A DNA stretch of 64,000 bases from an uncultured Clostridia bacterium (GTDB taxonomy: Bacteria; Bacillota; Clostridia; Oscillospirales; Ruminococcaceae), in NCBI GenBank assembly GCA_947625735.1, contig CANQPL010000001.1:95644-159643 (forward strand), given 5' to 3'. Every line of letters starts with the position of its first letter. Within the stretch, counting starts at the first letter, position 1. The position numbers and the translations under genes are program-made. The notes beneath the pieces were generated by a model. It worked only from the letters and a program-made list of their open reading frames with translations. It made no database searches and was not told where the DNA came from. This document shows, piece by piece, positions 44,040 through 53,084 of this stretch.

Positions 44040-47000
44040 ATGAAAAATAAGCTGTTTTTAAATACGCTCCGTTCGGTGAAAAAGTCACCGGGAAGATTTA
44101 TTGCAATTATGGCGATAATTGCAATAAGCTGTGCTTTTTATTCGGGAGTCAAGGCTGCCTGCCCCGATATGAAAAATTCCGCATGGAAATATTATGACGA
44201 ATATTCACTTGCGGATATACAGTTAAAATCCACTCTGGGCTTTAATGATTCCGATGCCGCACGGCTTGCGGAGGAGGACGCTTTCGATAAGGTATATGCG
44301 GGATATTCCGCTGACCTGCTTGTAGACGGCGATAACGGACAGGCTGCCGTTCATGTTATGAGCTATTCTCCCGATTATCCTCTTAATAAGCTGATGATCA
44401 CAGAGGGACGTATGCCCGAAAAGTCAGGAGAATGTGTTGCAGATGCAGACTCAGGCTCAAAAATAGCATTTGCTGTGGGGGATACTGTTACTTTTGCCGC
44501 AGATGAGGGCGAGGAGATTTCCGATTATCTGGATACTGATGAGTTTACAGTTGTAGGACTTGTAAAATCTCCGCTGTATGTTTCCTTTGAAAGAGGTTCT
44601 ACTACTATCGGAAACGGATCTCTGAGCGCATTTATTTACATTCCCTATGAAGATTTTTCCTATGATACATATACAGACATCTACCTTTCTGTAAAAAATG
44701 CTCATGACAATGATGTCGAGCCTTTTTCGGAGGAGTATGACAGCAGGGTAGAGGAGGGCGAGAAAATTGCCGAAAACCTCTCCGCAGAGCTTCTTGATAT
44801 CAGAGCCGAAAGTATAAGAGCTGATGCGGATGAGGAGCTTGCAGAACCCCGTGAACGTCTTGCAGACGGAGAAAAACAGCTTGATGACGGCATGAAAAAA
44901 TACAATGACGGAAAAAAAGAACTGGAGGATGCCCAAAAGGACTACAATGACCGCCTTTCCGAATTTGAGGAAGGGGAGAGCGAATGGAACGACAGCAAAA
45001 ATGAGCTTGATGACAAGGAAATAAAAATGACAGCTCTTGCAGATACCTGCGTCAGACTGGATAAATTTCTTGAGGATTATGACGGAATGTATCTTGTGAA
45101 TCTTCCTCAACCTTTGCTGAATATGTTCAAGGAGATACAGAAAGCCTATGACGATAACGGCGTGGAGGCGGATATCGAGGATCTTATGGCTCTTTATGTG
45201 ATAACCGATCCTGCAAGGGAGCCTGTTCAGAAGGAGACAGCAAGAGCATCTATAAGCGGTGTCAACGAGCAGGTGAGGGCTGCAACAGCTGCCGCTCTTA
45301 CTGAGATAGAAGCAGGAAGAGCCGCTCTTGATGAATCAAAAAAGACCCTCGATGAGGGCAGAGAAGGACTTGAAAAATATAAATCTGAGCTTGATGATGC
45401 CCAAAAGGAGCTTGACGATGCTGAGGAGGAGCTTGTTGACGCTCAGACGCAGATAGATGATGCCAATAAGGAAATAAACGATGCACTTACAGAGCTTGAT
45501 GAGCTTATTGCGGACGGTGAGTGGTATATATGGAACAGGGGAGAAATGAACCCCGGGTGTCTTTCCTATGGCAAGGACGCTGAAAGAGTGGAGTCAATAG
45601 CCGCTGTGTTCCCGCTGTTTTTTATAATTATTGCGGCTCTTGTCTGCTCGACTACAATGTCGAGAATGGTGGAGGAGCAGCGCACAGAAACGGGTACTCT
45701 GAAAGCTCTCGGCTACAGCGGTGCTTCGATCATAATGCAGTATGTTCTCTATGCGGTCACAGCAAGTGTGGTAGGCAGTGTTATAGGCACTATAGCGGGC
45801 TTTCCGCTGCTTCCGAATATAATTTACATCTGCTACAAAACTATGTACAGATATCCCTATTTTGAAGCGCCGTTTATGCCGGGATTTGCTTTGGGTTGTC
45901 TCGGCGTGTCAATTCTCTGTACGGGACTGGCTGCTGTATATACCTCGGTAAAGGAGCTTAAATTCGTTCCCGCAGCTCTTATCCGTCCCAAGCCTCCGAA
46001 AAACGGCAAGCGCATTTTTCTTGAGAAGATAGGATTTTTCTGGAACAGACTCAAATTCACTCAGAAGGTCACATTCAGAAATCTTTTCAGATATATGAGC
46101 AGATTTTTAATGGCGGTAATCGGTATCGGCGGCTGTACTGCACTGCTCCTTACCGCATTCGGTCTTAAAGAAGCCATTGCCTGCATAGCCGACAAGCAGT
46201 ATGAAGAAATATTTGTCTATGATGCCGTTGCAGTTGCAAGCGATAAATCAGATGAGGACGATCGCAAAGAAATTTTTGATGTGCTTGATGAGGACGACAG
46301 AATAACAGGTTACATTACCGCTGCTCAGGAAACAAAGGACGTATACTCACAGATAAGTCCCGATCCAGTTGAGTGCTATATCTTTTCGCCTGACAACATC
46401 GAAGAATTTGGTGATTATATAGTGCTTCGTGACAGAAAAAGCGGCTCTCCCATAACTCTTGAAGAGGGCGGAGCGGTGATTACCGAAAAAACAGCAAAAA
46501 TGCTGGGCGTTTCGGCGGGGGACAGCATAACGATCGCCGACAGCACCGCTCCCGTAAGGATAACTGCTGTCACCGAAAATTATACCTTCCACTATGTTTA
46601 TATGCTCCGTTCTACATTTAACAGCGTTATGGGAGAGAAGCAAAGCAACATGATCCTCTTTAATACAGGCGGCACTCCCGAAAAGTCTGTCCGTGATGAG
46701 ATCGCTGAAAAGCTGGTTTCCTGCGATAGTGTTATTACCGCTTCTTTTATGTATGATGGTGCGGATAATTTCCGCAAGCTGGTATCAAGTCTTAACCTTA
46801 TTGTTGTTGTGCTGATAATCTTTTCGGGAGCGCTGGCATTTGTGATACTCTTTAATCTTGCAAATATTAACATAAATGAGCGTGTCAGAGAGCTTGCCAC
46901 CATAAAGGTATTGGGCTTCTTCGATAAGGAAGTAGGGGACTATATCAACCGTGAAAATGTAGTCTCCTCGGTGATCGGCATGATCTTTGGTCTTGGACTG

Positions 47001-47192
47001 GGCATCGTTTTTGAACGGTTCGTGGTAAAGACAGCCGAGGTGGACGAGGTCATGTTCTCACCGGATATACCGTGGTTCTGCTTTATTTTCTCGGTGGCAA
47101 TGATGATCGTATTTACTGTCATTGTAAACCTGTTCTTGTACTTCAAGCTCAAAAAGATAGATATGGCATCTTCAATGAAAGCCATAGAATGA
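44040..47192 (+). CDS. FtsX-family ABC permease with a long extracellular coiled coil
   Basis: About 1050 residues. One N-terminal membrane helix, an extracellular domain, a coiled coil at about residues 255-470 rich in repeated DxxKELxDAQ units (DDGMKKYNDGKKELEDAQ; KELDDAEEELVDAQTQIDDA), an FtsX domain near 530-650 (RMVEEQRTETGTLKALGYSG), a second outside domain and a final FtsX domain (RVRELATIKVLGFFDKEVGD). The architecture is that of MacB-like mechanotransmission exporters of clostridia. ATG 44040 is preferred over GTG 44013. Confidence 0.88.
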   Translation: MKNKLFLNTLRSVKKSPGRFIAIMAIIAISCAFYSGVKAACPDMKNSAWKYYDEYSLADIQLKSTLGFNDSDAARLAEEDAFDKVYAGYSADLLVDGDNGQAAVHVMSYSPDYPLNKLMITEGRMPEKSGECVADADSGSKIAFAVGDTVTFAADEGEEISDYLDTDEFTVVGLVKSPLYVSFERGSTTIGNGSLSAFIYIPYEDFSYDTYTDIYLSVKNAHDNDVEPFSEEYDSRVEEGEKIAENLSAELLDIRAESIRADADEELAEPRERLADGEKQLDDGMKKYNDGKKELEDAQKDYNDRLSEFEEGESEWNDSKNELDDKEIKMTALADTCVRLDKFLEDYDGMYLVNLPQPLLNMFKEIQKAYDDNGVEADIEDLMALYVITDPAREPVQKETARASISGVNEQVRAATAAALTEIEAGRAALDESKKTLDEGREGLEKYKSELDDAQKELDDAEEELVDAQTQIDDANKEINDALTELDELIADGEWYIWNRGEMNPGCLSYGKDAERVESIAAVFPLFFIIIAALVCSTTMSRMVEEQRTETGTLKALGYSGASIIMQYVLYAVTASVVGSVIGTIAGFPLLPNIIYICYKTMYRYPYFEAPFMPGFALGCLGVSILCTGLAAVYTSVKELKFVPAALIRPKPPKNGKRIFLEKIGFFWNRLKFTQKVTFRNLFRYMSRFLMAVIGIGGCTALLLTAFGLKEAIACIADKQYEEIFVYDAVAVASDKSDEDDRKEIFDVLDEDDRITGYITAAQETKDVYSQISPDPVECYIFSPDNIEEFGDYIVLRDRKSGSPITLEEGGAVITEKTAKMLGVSAGDSITIADSTAPVRITAVTENYTFHYVYMLRSTFNSVMGEKQSNMILFNTGGTPEKSVRDEIAEKLVSCDSVITASFMYDGADNFRKLVSSLNLIVVVLIIFSGALAFVILFNLANININERVRELATIKVLGFFDKEVGDYINRENVVSSVIGMIFGLGLGIVFERFVVKTAEVDEVMFSPDIPWFCFIFSVAMMIVFTVIVNLFLYFKLKKIDMASSMKAIE

Positions 47193-47196
47193 TCTA

Positions 47197-48408
47197 TCAG
47201 TTTTCTTCAAGCCACCTTGCGGCAGTATATGCATATGCCGCACTGCCGCAGCAAAGTATGCTGTCGTCAAAACGCACCTTTGGATTGTGCTGACTGTAGA
47301 TATATCCGTCATTGGAGCAGCCCGCTGTCAGAAACATACTTACCGTAGGGATCTTGTGGCTTACAAAGGCAAAATCCTCACTGCCGCCTCCTGCCTTGCC
47401 GCCCGAAACAAGGGAAAGGTCGATCGCCTTTTCTCCCACAAGCTCTGTCATAAAGTCCTTTGCCTGTGCTGCAAGGACGGGATCTATCATCATGCAGGGA
47501 CAGAAATCGTAAAATTCAACATCTGCTTCGCATCGGAACGCCGCTCCCACACTGCGGACGATCTCCCGCATACGGGTTCGGATAAGCTCGCCTGTTTTGT
47601 TTTCGGGATCGGTAGTGCGGATAGTACCCCACATCTCTGCACTGTCTGGTATAACATTTGAGGTAAGCCCTGCCTCAAAGCGTCCTGTGGTGAACACACC
47701 GAAGCTGTTGGGGTCAAGCTCTCTGCTGTTTATCTCCCCGAGTGCAATGTGGATATGTGCAGCCGCAGTTATGGGATCAATGGATTCATGGGGAGTAGAG
47801 CCGTGTCCGCCCTTTCCCTTAACGGTGATGTGATACTGCTCACAGGAGGTGGAGCTTATTCCTCCTCCCGATATAAGAAAACAGCCCGATGGTATGGGCA
47901 TTCCTGCCGTGACATGGATCATCATTGCCGCATCGGGGTGCGGGTCTTCAAGAAGTCCCGAGGAAAGCATATCAGGTGAGCCTTGAAAAATTTCCTCCGC
48001 AGGCTGAAATTCCAGCTTTACCGCTCCCATAAGCTCATTTTCATGAGATTTGAGCAGCTTTGCAGCACCAAGCAGCATTGCGGTATGCATATCATGTCCG
48101 CAGCCGTGCATTTTTCCGGGCGTTTCGCTGCGATAGTCTACATCTGCCTCTTCGCTCAGCGGAAGTGCGTCCATGTCCGCACGCAGAAGAATTGTCCTGC
48201 CCTTGCCGGGATCGCCGGCAATTGCGATAACTCCCGCCTTGCCCATTTCGGCGGGTTTATATCCCATTTCGGTGAGCTTTTGCATAACAAGAGCTTTTGT
48301 ACGGCTTACATCAAAGCCTGTTTCGGGGTGTCGGTGTATGTCCCTGCGTATCTCCTGAAGCTGAGGCTGTAATTTTTTTGCTTCGTTTAAAATGTCCTGC
48401 TTGTTCAT
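47197..48408 (-). CDS. M20-family amidohydrolase (N-acyl amino acid deacylase-like)
   Basis: About 403 residues. IRRDIHRHPETGFDVSRTKA, metal motif GCGHDMHTAMLLGAAK, EFQPAEEIFQGSP and GGGSEDFAFVSHKIPTVSMF. The family includes IAA-amino acid hydrolase, hippurate hydrolase and N-acetyldiaminopimelate deacetylase; the substrate is not resolved. ATG 48408 after AAGGAGGAATTTTT. Converges with the ABC permease, 4 bases apart. Confidence 0.85.
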   Translation of the reverse strand: MNKQDILNEAKKLQPQLQEIRRDIHRHPETGFDVSRTKALVMQKLTEMGYKPAEMGKAGVIAIAGDPGKGRTILLRADMDALPLSEEADVDYRSETPGKMHGCGHDMHTAMLLGAAKLLKSHENELMGAVKLEFQPAEEIFQGSPDMLSSGLLEDPHPDAAMMIHVTAGMPIPSGCFLISGGGISSTSCEQYHITVKGKGGHGSTPHESIDPITAAAHIHIALGEINSRELDPNSFGVFTTGRFEAGLTSNVIPDSAEMWGTIRTTDPENKTGELIRTRMREIVRSVGAAFRCEADVEFYDFCPCMMIDPVLAAQAKDFMTELVGEKAIDLSLVSGGKAGGGSEDFAFVSHKIPTVSMFLTAGCSNDGYIYSQHNPKVRFDDSILCCGSAAYAYTAARWLEEN

Positions 48409-48511
48409 AAAAATTCCTCCTTGAAAGAGTTTATTATCACACATTGTGCATGATTTTCTAAAACAAATTGCGGACGTCGGCGAAAAACGGGCATTCCCTG
48501 TAATGCTCCGT

Positions 48512-50470
48512 TTACTCGCTCAACTCCTTTATCTTGTCACGCAGATATGCGGCGTGTTCAAATTCAAGCAGCTTTGCCGCCTCCTTCATCTGCTTTGTGA
48601 GCTTTTCTATAAGCTCTTCTTTTTCCTTTTTGCTCATGCGCTTTTTGGCGGTCTTTTTCTCCACGTCATCTTTGGCGGATATTTCGATAACATCACGGAT
48701 ATCCTTTATAATTGTCTTTGGGATAATGCCGTGCTTTTGGTTGTAGGCAAGCTGCAGCTCACGGCGGCGGTTTGTTTCGCCGATTGCTCTTTCCATTGAG
48801 CCTGTTATCATGTCCGCATACATGATAACCTTGCCCTCGGCGTTTCTTGCGGCTCGTCCTATAGTCTGGATAAGTGATGATTCGGAGCGCAGGAATCCCT
48901 CCTTGTCCGCATCGAGTATGGCTACCAGCGACACCTCGGGAATATCAAGTCCCTCACGGAGAAGATTTATTCCCACAAGTACATCAAATTCACCGAGACG
49001 CAGACTTCTGATTATCTCCATTCTCTCGATCGTGTCTATATCGTGGTGCAGATAACGCACACGCACGCCTGCATTTGCAAGAAATGCGGTAAGATCCTCA
49101 GCCATTTTTTTGGTAAGGGTAGTCACCAGTACACGCTGCCCCTTGTCGGCACGTATACTTATTTCTCCCAGCAAATCCTCTATCTGTCCCTCCACCGGAC
49201 GGACTATTACCTCGGGATCAACAAGACCCGTGGGACGTATCACCTGCTCTACTATCTGTTCGGATTTTTCACGCTCGATAGGTCCGGGCGTTGCCGATAC
49301 ATAGACTGCCTGTCCCCGCTTTGCGTCAAACTCCTCAAAATTAAGAGGACGGTTGTCAAAGGCTGAGGGTAGACGGAATCCGTACTCCACCAGTACGCTC
49401 TTTCTGCCCCTGTCTCCCGCACTCATGCCCCTGACCTGCGGCAAAGACACGTGGCTTTCGTCCACAAAGAGAATAAAATCCTTCGGAAAATGGTCAAGAA
49501 GCGTATAGGGGACACTTCCGGGCGCACGGCGTGCAAGGATACGCGAATAATTTTCTATCCCCTTGCAGAAGCCTATCTCCTCAAGCATTTCTATATCATA
49601 AAGGGTGCGCTGTCTGAGCCGCTGGGCTTCTACGAGCTTGCCCTGCTCCTCGAACCACCTGACACGCTCCTCAAGCTCTTTCTGTATCTCCTCTATAGAA
49701 TCATGCAGATGCTCCTTCGATACCACATAATGGGAGGCGGGATATATAGCTGTATGGGCAAGTGTGGAAATAACATTTCCGGTCACAGGCTGAAATTCGC
49801 AGATGCGGTCTATCTCGTCTCCGAAAAACTCAACACGTATCGCCGTTTCCGCCGAGCCTGCGGGGAATATCTCAACCACGTCCCCTCTGACACGGAATTT
49901 ATTGCGGACAAAATTAACATCGTTGCGTTCATACTGGATAGCTACCAGTCTGCCTAAAAGCTCCTCTCTTGAAAGCTCCATGCCCTTTCTCAGTGAGATA
50001 ACATTGCTGCGGTACTCCTCGGGTGCGCCAAGCGAATAGATACAGGATACGCTTGCCACAATGATAACATCTCTGCGCTCTGCCAAAGCCAGCGTTGCAC
50101 TGTGGCGGAGCTTATCTATCTCATCATTTATGGAGCTGTCCTTTTCGATGTATGCATCTGTAGAGGGAATGTATGCCTCGGGCTGGTAGTAATCATAATA
50201 GGAAACGAAATACTCTACTGCATTTTTCGGAAAAAACTCCTTGAACTCAGAGCATAGCTGTGCCGCAAGGATCTTGTTGTGGGCAAGCACCAATGTGGGG
50301 CGGTTCATTTCGGCAATGATATTTGCCATTGTAAAGGTCTTTCCCGATCCTGTAACGCCCAGCAGTGTCTGATCCCGATACCCCTTTTGAAGTCCGTCAA
50401 CCAGTGCCGCGATCGCTTCCGGCTGATCTCCCGAGGGCTTGTAGGGGGAGACAAGCTCAAATCTGTCCAT
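48512..50470 (-). CDS. uvrB: Excinuclease ABC subunit B
   Basis: Nucleotide excision repair helicase-like damage loader. 652 residues with Walker [16 protein letters not shown], the beta-hairpin [33 protein letters not shown], helicase motif [18 protein letters not shown] and the C-terminal UVR motif [19 protein letters not shown]. uvrA is not in this window. Confidence 0.97.
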   Translation of the reverse strand: MDRFELVSPYKPSGDQPEAIAALVDGLQKGYRDQTLLGVTGSGKTFTMANIIAEMNRPTLVLAHNKILAAQLCSEFKEFFPKNAVEYFVSYYDYYQPEAYIPSTDAYIEKDSSINDEIDKLRHSATLALAERRDVIIVASVSCIYSLGAPEEYRSNVISLRKGMELSREELLGRLVAIQYERNDVNFVRNKFRVRGDVVEIFPAGSAETAIRVEFFGDEIDRICEFQPVTGNVISTLAHTAIYPASHYVVSKEHLHDSIEEIQKELEERVRWFEEQGKLVEAQRLRQRTLYDIEMLEEIGFCKGIENYSRILARRAPGSVPYTLLDHFPKDFILFVDESHVSLPQVRGMSAGDRGRKSVLVEYGFRLPSAFDNRPLNFEEFDAKRGQAVYVSATPGPIEREKSEQIVEQVIRPTGLVDPEVIVRPVEGQIEDLLGEISIRADKGQRVLVTTLTKKMAEDLTAFLANAGVRVRYLHHDIDTIERMEIIRSLRLGEFDVLVGINLLREGLDIPEVSLVAILDADKEGFLRSESSLIQTIGRAARNAEGKVIMYADMITGSMERAIGETNRRRELQLAYNQKHGIIPKTIIKDIRDVIEISAKDDVEKKTAKKRMSKKEKEELIEKLTKQMKEAAKLLEFEHAAYLRDKIKELSE

Positions 50471-50623
50471 AAAATTTCCCTCCCGAAATAAACTATACCT
50501 CTGCGGTGTTATTTGTTTTCCGCACTTGGAAAAATCTGATAATTGTCCGAAATGAGCAAATGCCTGTCCTTCGGCACTTGCGGGGGTAATTGTAAATAAA
50601 ATGTTAAATTAATCAAAAACCAC

Positions 50624-50651
50624 TTGAAAATACTATATGTTGTGGTATAAT
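50624..50651 (+). promoter_or_regulatory. Promoter of the glycyl-radical-domain gene
   Basis: TTGAAA (50624-50629), 16-base spacer, TATAAT (50646-50651). Confidence 0.7.
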
Positions 50652-50678
50652 AATATACAGAACCACAAAATATTGATT
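50630..50678 (+). promoter_or_regulatory. Tandem NrdR-like boxes
   Basis: ATACTATATGTTGTGG (50630-50645) and CCACAAAATATTGATT (50663-50678) match the NrdR consensus acaCwAtATaTwGtgt at about 13 and 12 of 16 positions. The first fills the promoter spacer; the second lies past the expected start. They are separated by 17 bp (33 bp centre to centre), close to the usual three helical turns. Confidence 0.6.
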
Positions 50679-50699
50679 TGTGCATGACTTAGCGGCGGC

Positions 50700-50739
50700 G
50701 GCAAAGGCACTCTGATCGTTCCGGTTTCTGTCCTTTGCC
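50700..50739 (+). promoter_or_regulatory. Leader hairpin of the glycyl-radical-domain gene
   Basis: GGCAAAGG (50700-50707) pairs with CCTTTGCC (50732-50739) in the 150-base leader. No T-run follows and no known riboswitch was recognised. Confidence 0.4.
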
Positions 50740-50805
50740 CTATAAAACGTACCTTACCCGTTAAAAAAATGATCATATAAAAATTTTAAAAAGGAGAGGA
50801 ATATT

Positions 50806-51075
50806 ATGTCAATGAATGTAAATGTAACAGGCGGCACACTTCCCGAGGAGGAGATAAATGCCTACATAAAGCACGGCGAGGATAAATATCCCAACAGGCG
50901 TATAGTAGGAATGGATATCAATGTGGACGGTGAATATGTGGATCTCAAATATTATTTTGACAGCGTTCCCTTTGACCGTATCAGACGGATCACAGGTTAT
51001 CTGGTGGGTACTCTTGACCGCTTCAACGATGCAAAGCGCTGTGAGGAGCATGACAGAGTAAAGCACGGCGTCTGA
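50806..51075 (+). CDS. Stand-alone NrdD-like glycyl radical domain protein
   Basis: 89 residues. The C-terminal 30 residues, RRITGYLVGTLDRFNDAK followed by CEEHDRVKH, align with the C-terminus of anaerobic ribonucleotide reductase, which in E. coli reads RVCGYLGSPDARPFNAGKQE and on to RRVKH; the Gly of TGY corresponds to the radical Gly. The rest of NrdD (ATP cone, catalytic barrel, zinc site) is absent. It resembles the idea of GrcA/YfiD, a spare glycyl-radical part, but for NrdD. ATG 50806 follows AAAGGAGAGG. NrdR-like boxes in its promoter support a link to nucleotide reduction. Confidence 0.6.
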   Translation: MSMNVNVTGGTLPEEEINAYIKHGEDKYPNRRIVGMDINVDGEYVDLKYYFDSVPFDRIRRITGYLVGTLDRFNDAKRCEEHDRVKHGV

Positions 51076-51154
51076 TGTATTCTTATTATAACACATATGT
51101 TCGATATATAATAAAAATAAATGTTGACAAATTATTAAATTACAGTGATTTGTA

Positions 51155-51190
51155 AAAGGGAGTGCATTTGCTCATGCACTCCCTTTATTA
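51155..51190. terminator. Bidirectional terminator
   Basis: AAAGGGAGTGCAT (51155-51167) and ATGCACTCCCTTT (51174-51186) form a perfect 13-bp stem. It serves the glycyl-radical gene on the plus strand and the 58-residue gene on the minus strand. Confidence 0.85.
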
Positions 51191-51215
51191 TGCGCCGGGA
51201 ACAGTTTAAATTCCC

Positions 51216-51392
51216 TTATTCAGTGGGGTACAAAAAGTGTTCCTCACGCTTCATTTTTGCCCTGTTATATGCTCGGGCACAGGGCGGTTTTCGGGTGAAG
51301 GGGGACAGTCCTCCCCAGTCCCTGCGAGCTTTTTTGTATAGTTCACGCTGTTTTCTTTTGCTCATTTTGTTTATCGGTACATATCTGTTCAT
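51216..51392 (-). CDS. Small basic protein, 58 residues
   Basis: A short gene with a strong ribosome binding site (AAAAGGAG, 10 bases before ATG 51392). The protein is very rich in Lys and Arg (MSKRKQRELYKKARRDW, AYNRAKMKREEH) and would bind nucleic acid or ribosomes. It lies 42 bases downstream of rtcB on the same strand and ends before a terminator, so it is probably the last gene of the rtcB transcript. Confidence 0.65.
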   Translation of the reverse strand: MNRYVPINKMSKRKQRELYKKARRDWGGLSPFTRKPPCARAYNRAKMKREEHFLYPTE

Positions 51393-51434
51393 GATCTGCT
51401 CCTTTTCTTTTTACAAAGGTGTCAGAGCCTGTAC

Positions 51435-52649
51435 TTATCTTCCTTTGATCTCGGCTCCCGCCTTGAAATTGTAGATAGGCTTTATTATATCCTGCACCTC
51501 GGCGGTATCGTTTATATTGTCAAGAATATCGTTTATGCCTTTGTATGCCATCGGGCATTCGTCAAGAGTTCCTCTGCCTACAGAGGTGCTGTAGATACCC
51601 GTCATCTGCTTTTTAAATTCGCTTACGGTAAATCTCTCCTTTGCCTCACCTCTGCTCATGAGCCTGCCCGCTCCGTGGGGAGCGGAATAATTCCAGTCCT
51701 CATTGCCCTTTCCGATACAGATAAGACTGCCGTCCCTCATATTTATGGGGATAATGAGCTTTTCTCCCCGCTGTGCCGATACAGAGCCTTTTCTGAGGAT
51801 CATACGATCTGTGTCGATATAATTGTGTATAGTGGTAAACTGCTCGATCACTGTAAGCTTCATGCCTCTTACTATTTCGTCCATCATTGCTTTTCGGTTT
51901 AGCAGCGCATACTGTGAAACCAGCTTCATATCGTGGATATAGTCATCAAAAAGCGTTCCGCTGACATAGGCAAGATTTTTCGGGATAGATGCATTCTTTC
52001 CTGATCCCAGCTTTTTCAGCTCACGGCTGATCTCCTTTTCACGTCCAGAGGATCTAAGCTCATTTATAAGGTCTTGTACGGCTTCGTTTCCTGCGTGACG
52101 GAGCTGCTTATATCCCTGCTCCTGATAGTATTTCGCTACCTCAAGCCCTAAGTGACGGGAGCCGCTGTGAATGACAATGTAAATTCCCTTTTCACCAATG
52201 TCTGCTTCAATAAAATGATTTCCGCCTCCGAGAGTGCCGAGGGAACGTTCTGCCTTTCGCAGATCAATATGCTCTGCGCATCTGAGCGCACAAAGATCTA
52301 TTTCCTCCGACATCTTATGGGGCTTGCTGCGGATCGCAAAGCCCGAGGGGATCTTTTCATAAATGAGCTTATCCAGCTTTTGAAGCTCGATGTGTTTTTC
52401 CTTTAAAATTGCTGTTTCCATTCCGCAGCCGATATCTACGCCTACAAGGTTCGGGACGATCTTGTTCGTTACAGTCATTGTAGTGCCTATCACGCAGCCT
52501 GCGCCTGCATGAACATCGGGCATCATTCTGATACGTTCTCCGATTGTAAATTCCTGATTGCAAAGCTCGATTATCTGAGAAACAGAGCTGCTGTCGAGGG
52601 TATCTGTGAAAACCTTTGCGCTGTTGAATTTTCCGTTAATTTCGATCAT
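51435..52649 (-). CDS. rtcB: RtcB-family RNA ligase
   Basis: Joins RNA 2',3'-cyclic phosphate (3'-phosphate) and 5'-OH ends with GTP and Mn. 404 residues. Metal and guanylation residues are present: PDVHAGAGCVIG, VGVDIGCGM, LGGGNHFIE, HSGSRHLG and YSAPHGAGRLMSR, whose His takes GMP. Not accompanied by archease or RtcA here. It is preceded by a short ORF and a terminator-like hairpin (see those entries). Confidence 0.92.
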   Translation of the reverse strand: MIEINGKFNSAKVFTDTLDSSSVSQIIELCNQEFTIGERIRMMPDVHAGAGCVIGTTMTVTNKIVPNLVGVDIGCGMETAILKEKHIELQKLDKLIYEKIPSGFAIRSKPHKMSEEIDLCALRCAEHIDLRKAERSLGTLGGGNHFIEADIGEKGIYIVIHSGSRHLGLEVAKYYQEQGYKQLRHAGNEAVQDLINELRSSGREKEISRELKKLGSGKNASIPKNLAYVSGTLFDDYIHDMKLVSQYALLNRKAMMDEIVRGMKLTVIEQFTTIHNYIDTDRMILRKGSVSAQRGEKLIIPINMRDGSLICIGKGNEDWNYSAPHGAGRLMSRGEAKERFTVSEFKKQMTGIYSTSVGRGTLDECPMAYKGINDILDNINDTAEVQDIIKPIYNFKAGAEIKGR

Positions 52650-52691
52650 TTTTGTTCCTTTCTGTCTTGTAGTTTATGCTGTGCGCAAAAA

Positions 52692-52717
52692 TGCGCCCCC
52701 GTTCAAACGGGAGCGCA
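52692..52717 (-). terminator. Terminator/attenuator between the leader ORF and rtcB
   Basis: TGCGCTCCCGTT, loop, AACGGGGGCGCA on the minus strand (one mismatch) followed by TTTTTG. It lies 43 bases before the rtcB start and after a consensus promoter, so rtcB transcription must pass it. Confidence 0.75.
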
Positions 52718-52745
52718 TTTATGACAAATATCATAATAACCCATA

Positions 52746-52838
52746 TCACAATGATAATGGGCGAGGGCGCACAGCCGCTTGCATTTTAAATCTGAGAGTA
52801 TACATTGTTTTAAAACTTTGATTTGTATATATTGTCAT
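52746..52838 (-). CDS. 30-codon leader ORF upstream of rtcB
   Basis: ATG 52838 with a strong AAAGGAGG six bases farther up (52850-52857 region) opens a frame of 30 codons, MTIYTNQSFKTMYTLRFKMQ then AAVRPRPLSL, ending at TGA 52746-52748. Its bases 52767-52775 (GCTGTGCGC, minus strand) are perfectly complementary to 52678-52686, just past the terminator. This is the arrangement of a translation-sensitive attenuator. It may instead be a small independent peptide gene. Confidence 0.45.
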   Translation of the reverse strand: MTIYTNQSFKTMYTLRFKMQAAVRPRPLSL

Positions 52839-52886
52839 GGCGGCTGCCTCCTTTCATTTTAATAAAGCATTAAATGCTTGTTACAA

Positions 52887-52916
52887 ATTATAACATATCA
52901 AAATCAGATCTGTCAA
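52887..52916 (-). promoter_or_regulatory. Promoter of the leader ORF-rtcB unit
   Basis: Minus strand TTGACA (52916-52911), 18-base spacer, TATAAT (52892-52887) with TG before it. Just upstream, CACTAAA (52927-52933) and TTTAGTG (52948-52954) form an inverted repeat that may be an operator. Confidence 0.75.
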
Positions 52917-53013
52917 GTTAAAATATCACTAAAAAAGAATCGTTAACTTTAGTGAAAATGACATTAAGTAAAAATTTTCTCACCGATTTTTACAAAAAAT
53001 TCGTTCTGCGGTA

Positions 53014-53042
53014 TTGCTTTTTTGTAAGTAATATGGTATAAT
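53014..53042 (+). promoter_or_regulatory. Promoter of the GGDEF-araB-araD operon
   Basis: TTGCTT (53014-53019), 17-base spacer, TATAAT (53037-53042). It diverges from the rtcB promoter. Confidence 0.6.
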
Positions 53043-53084
53043 ATTTCTGATTATAACATTTGTACGGTTTAAGGGGTGATCGCC

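Noticed and set aside
51145..51474. A 109-codon plus-strand frame
   Set aside because: It covers the terminator and the antisense of the 58-residue gene, which has a strong ribosome binding site on the other strand.
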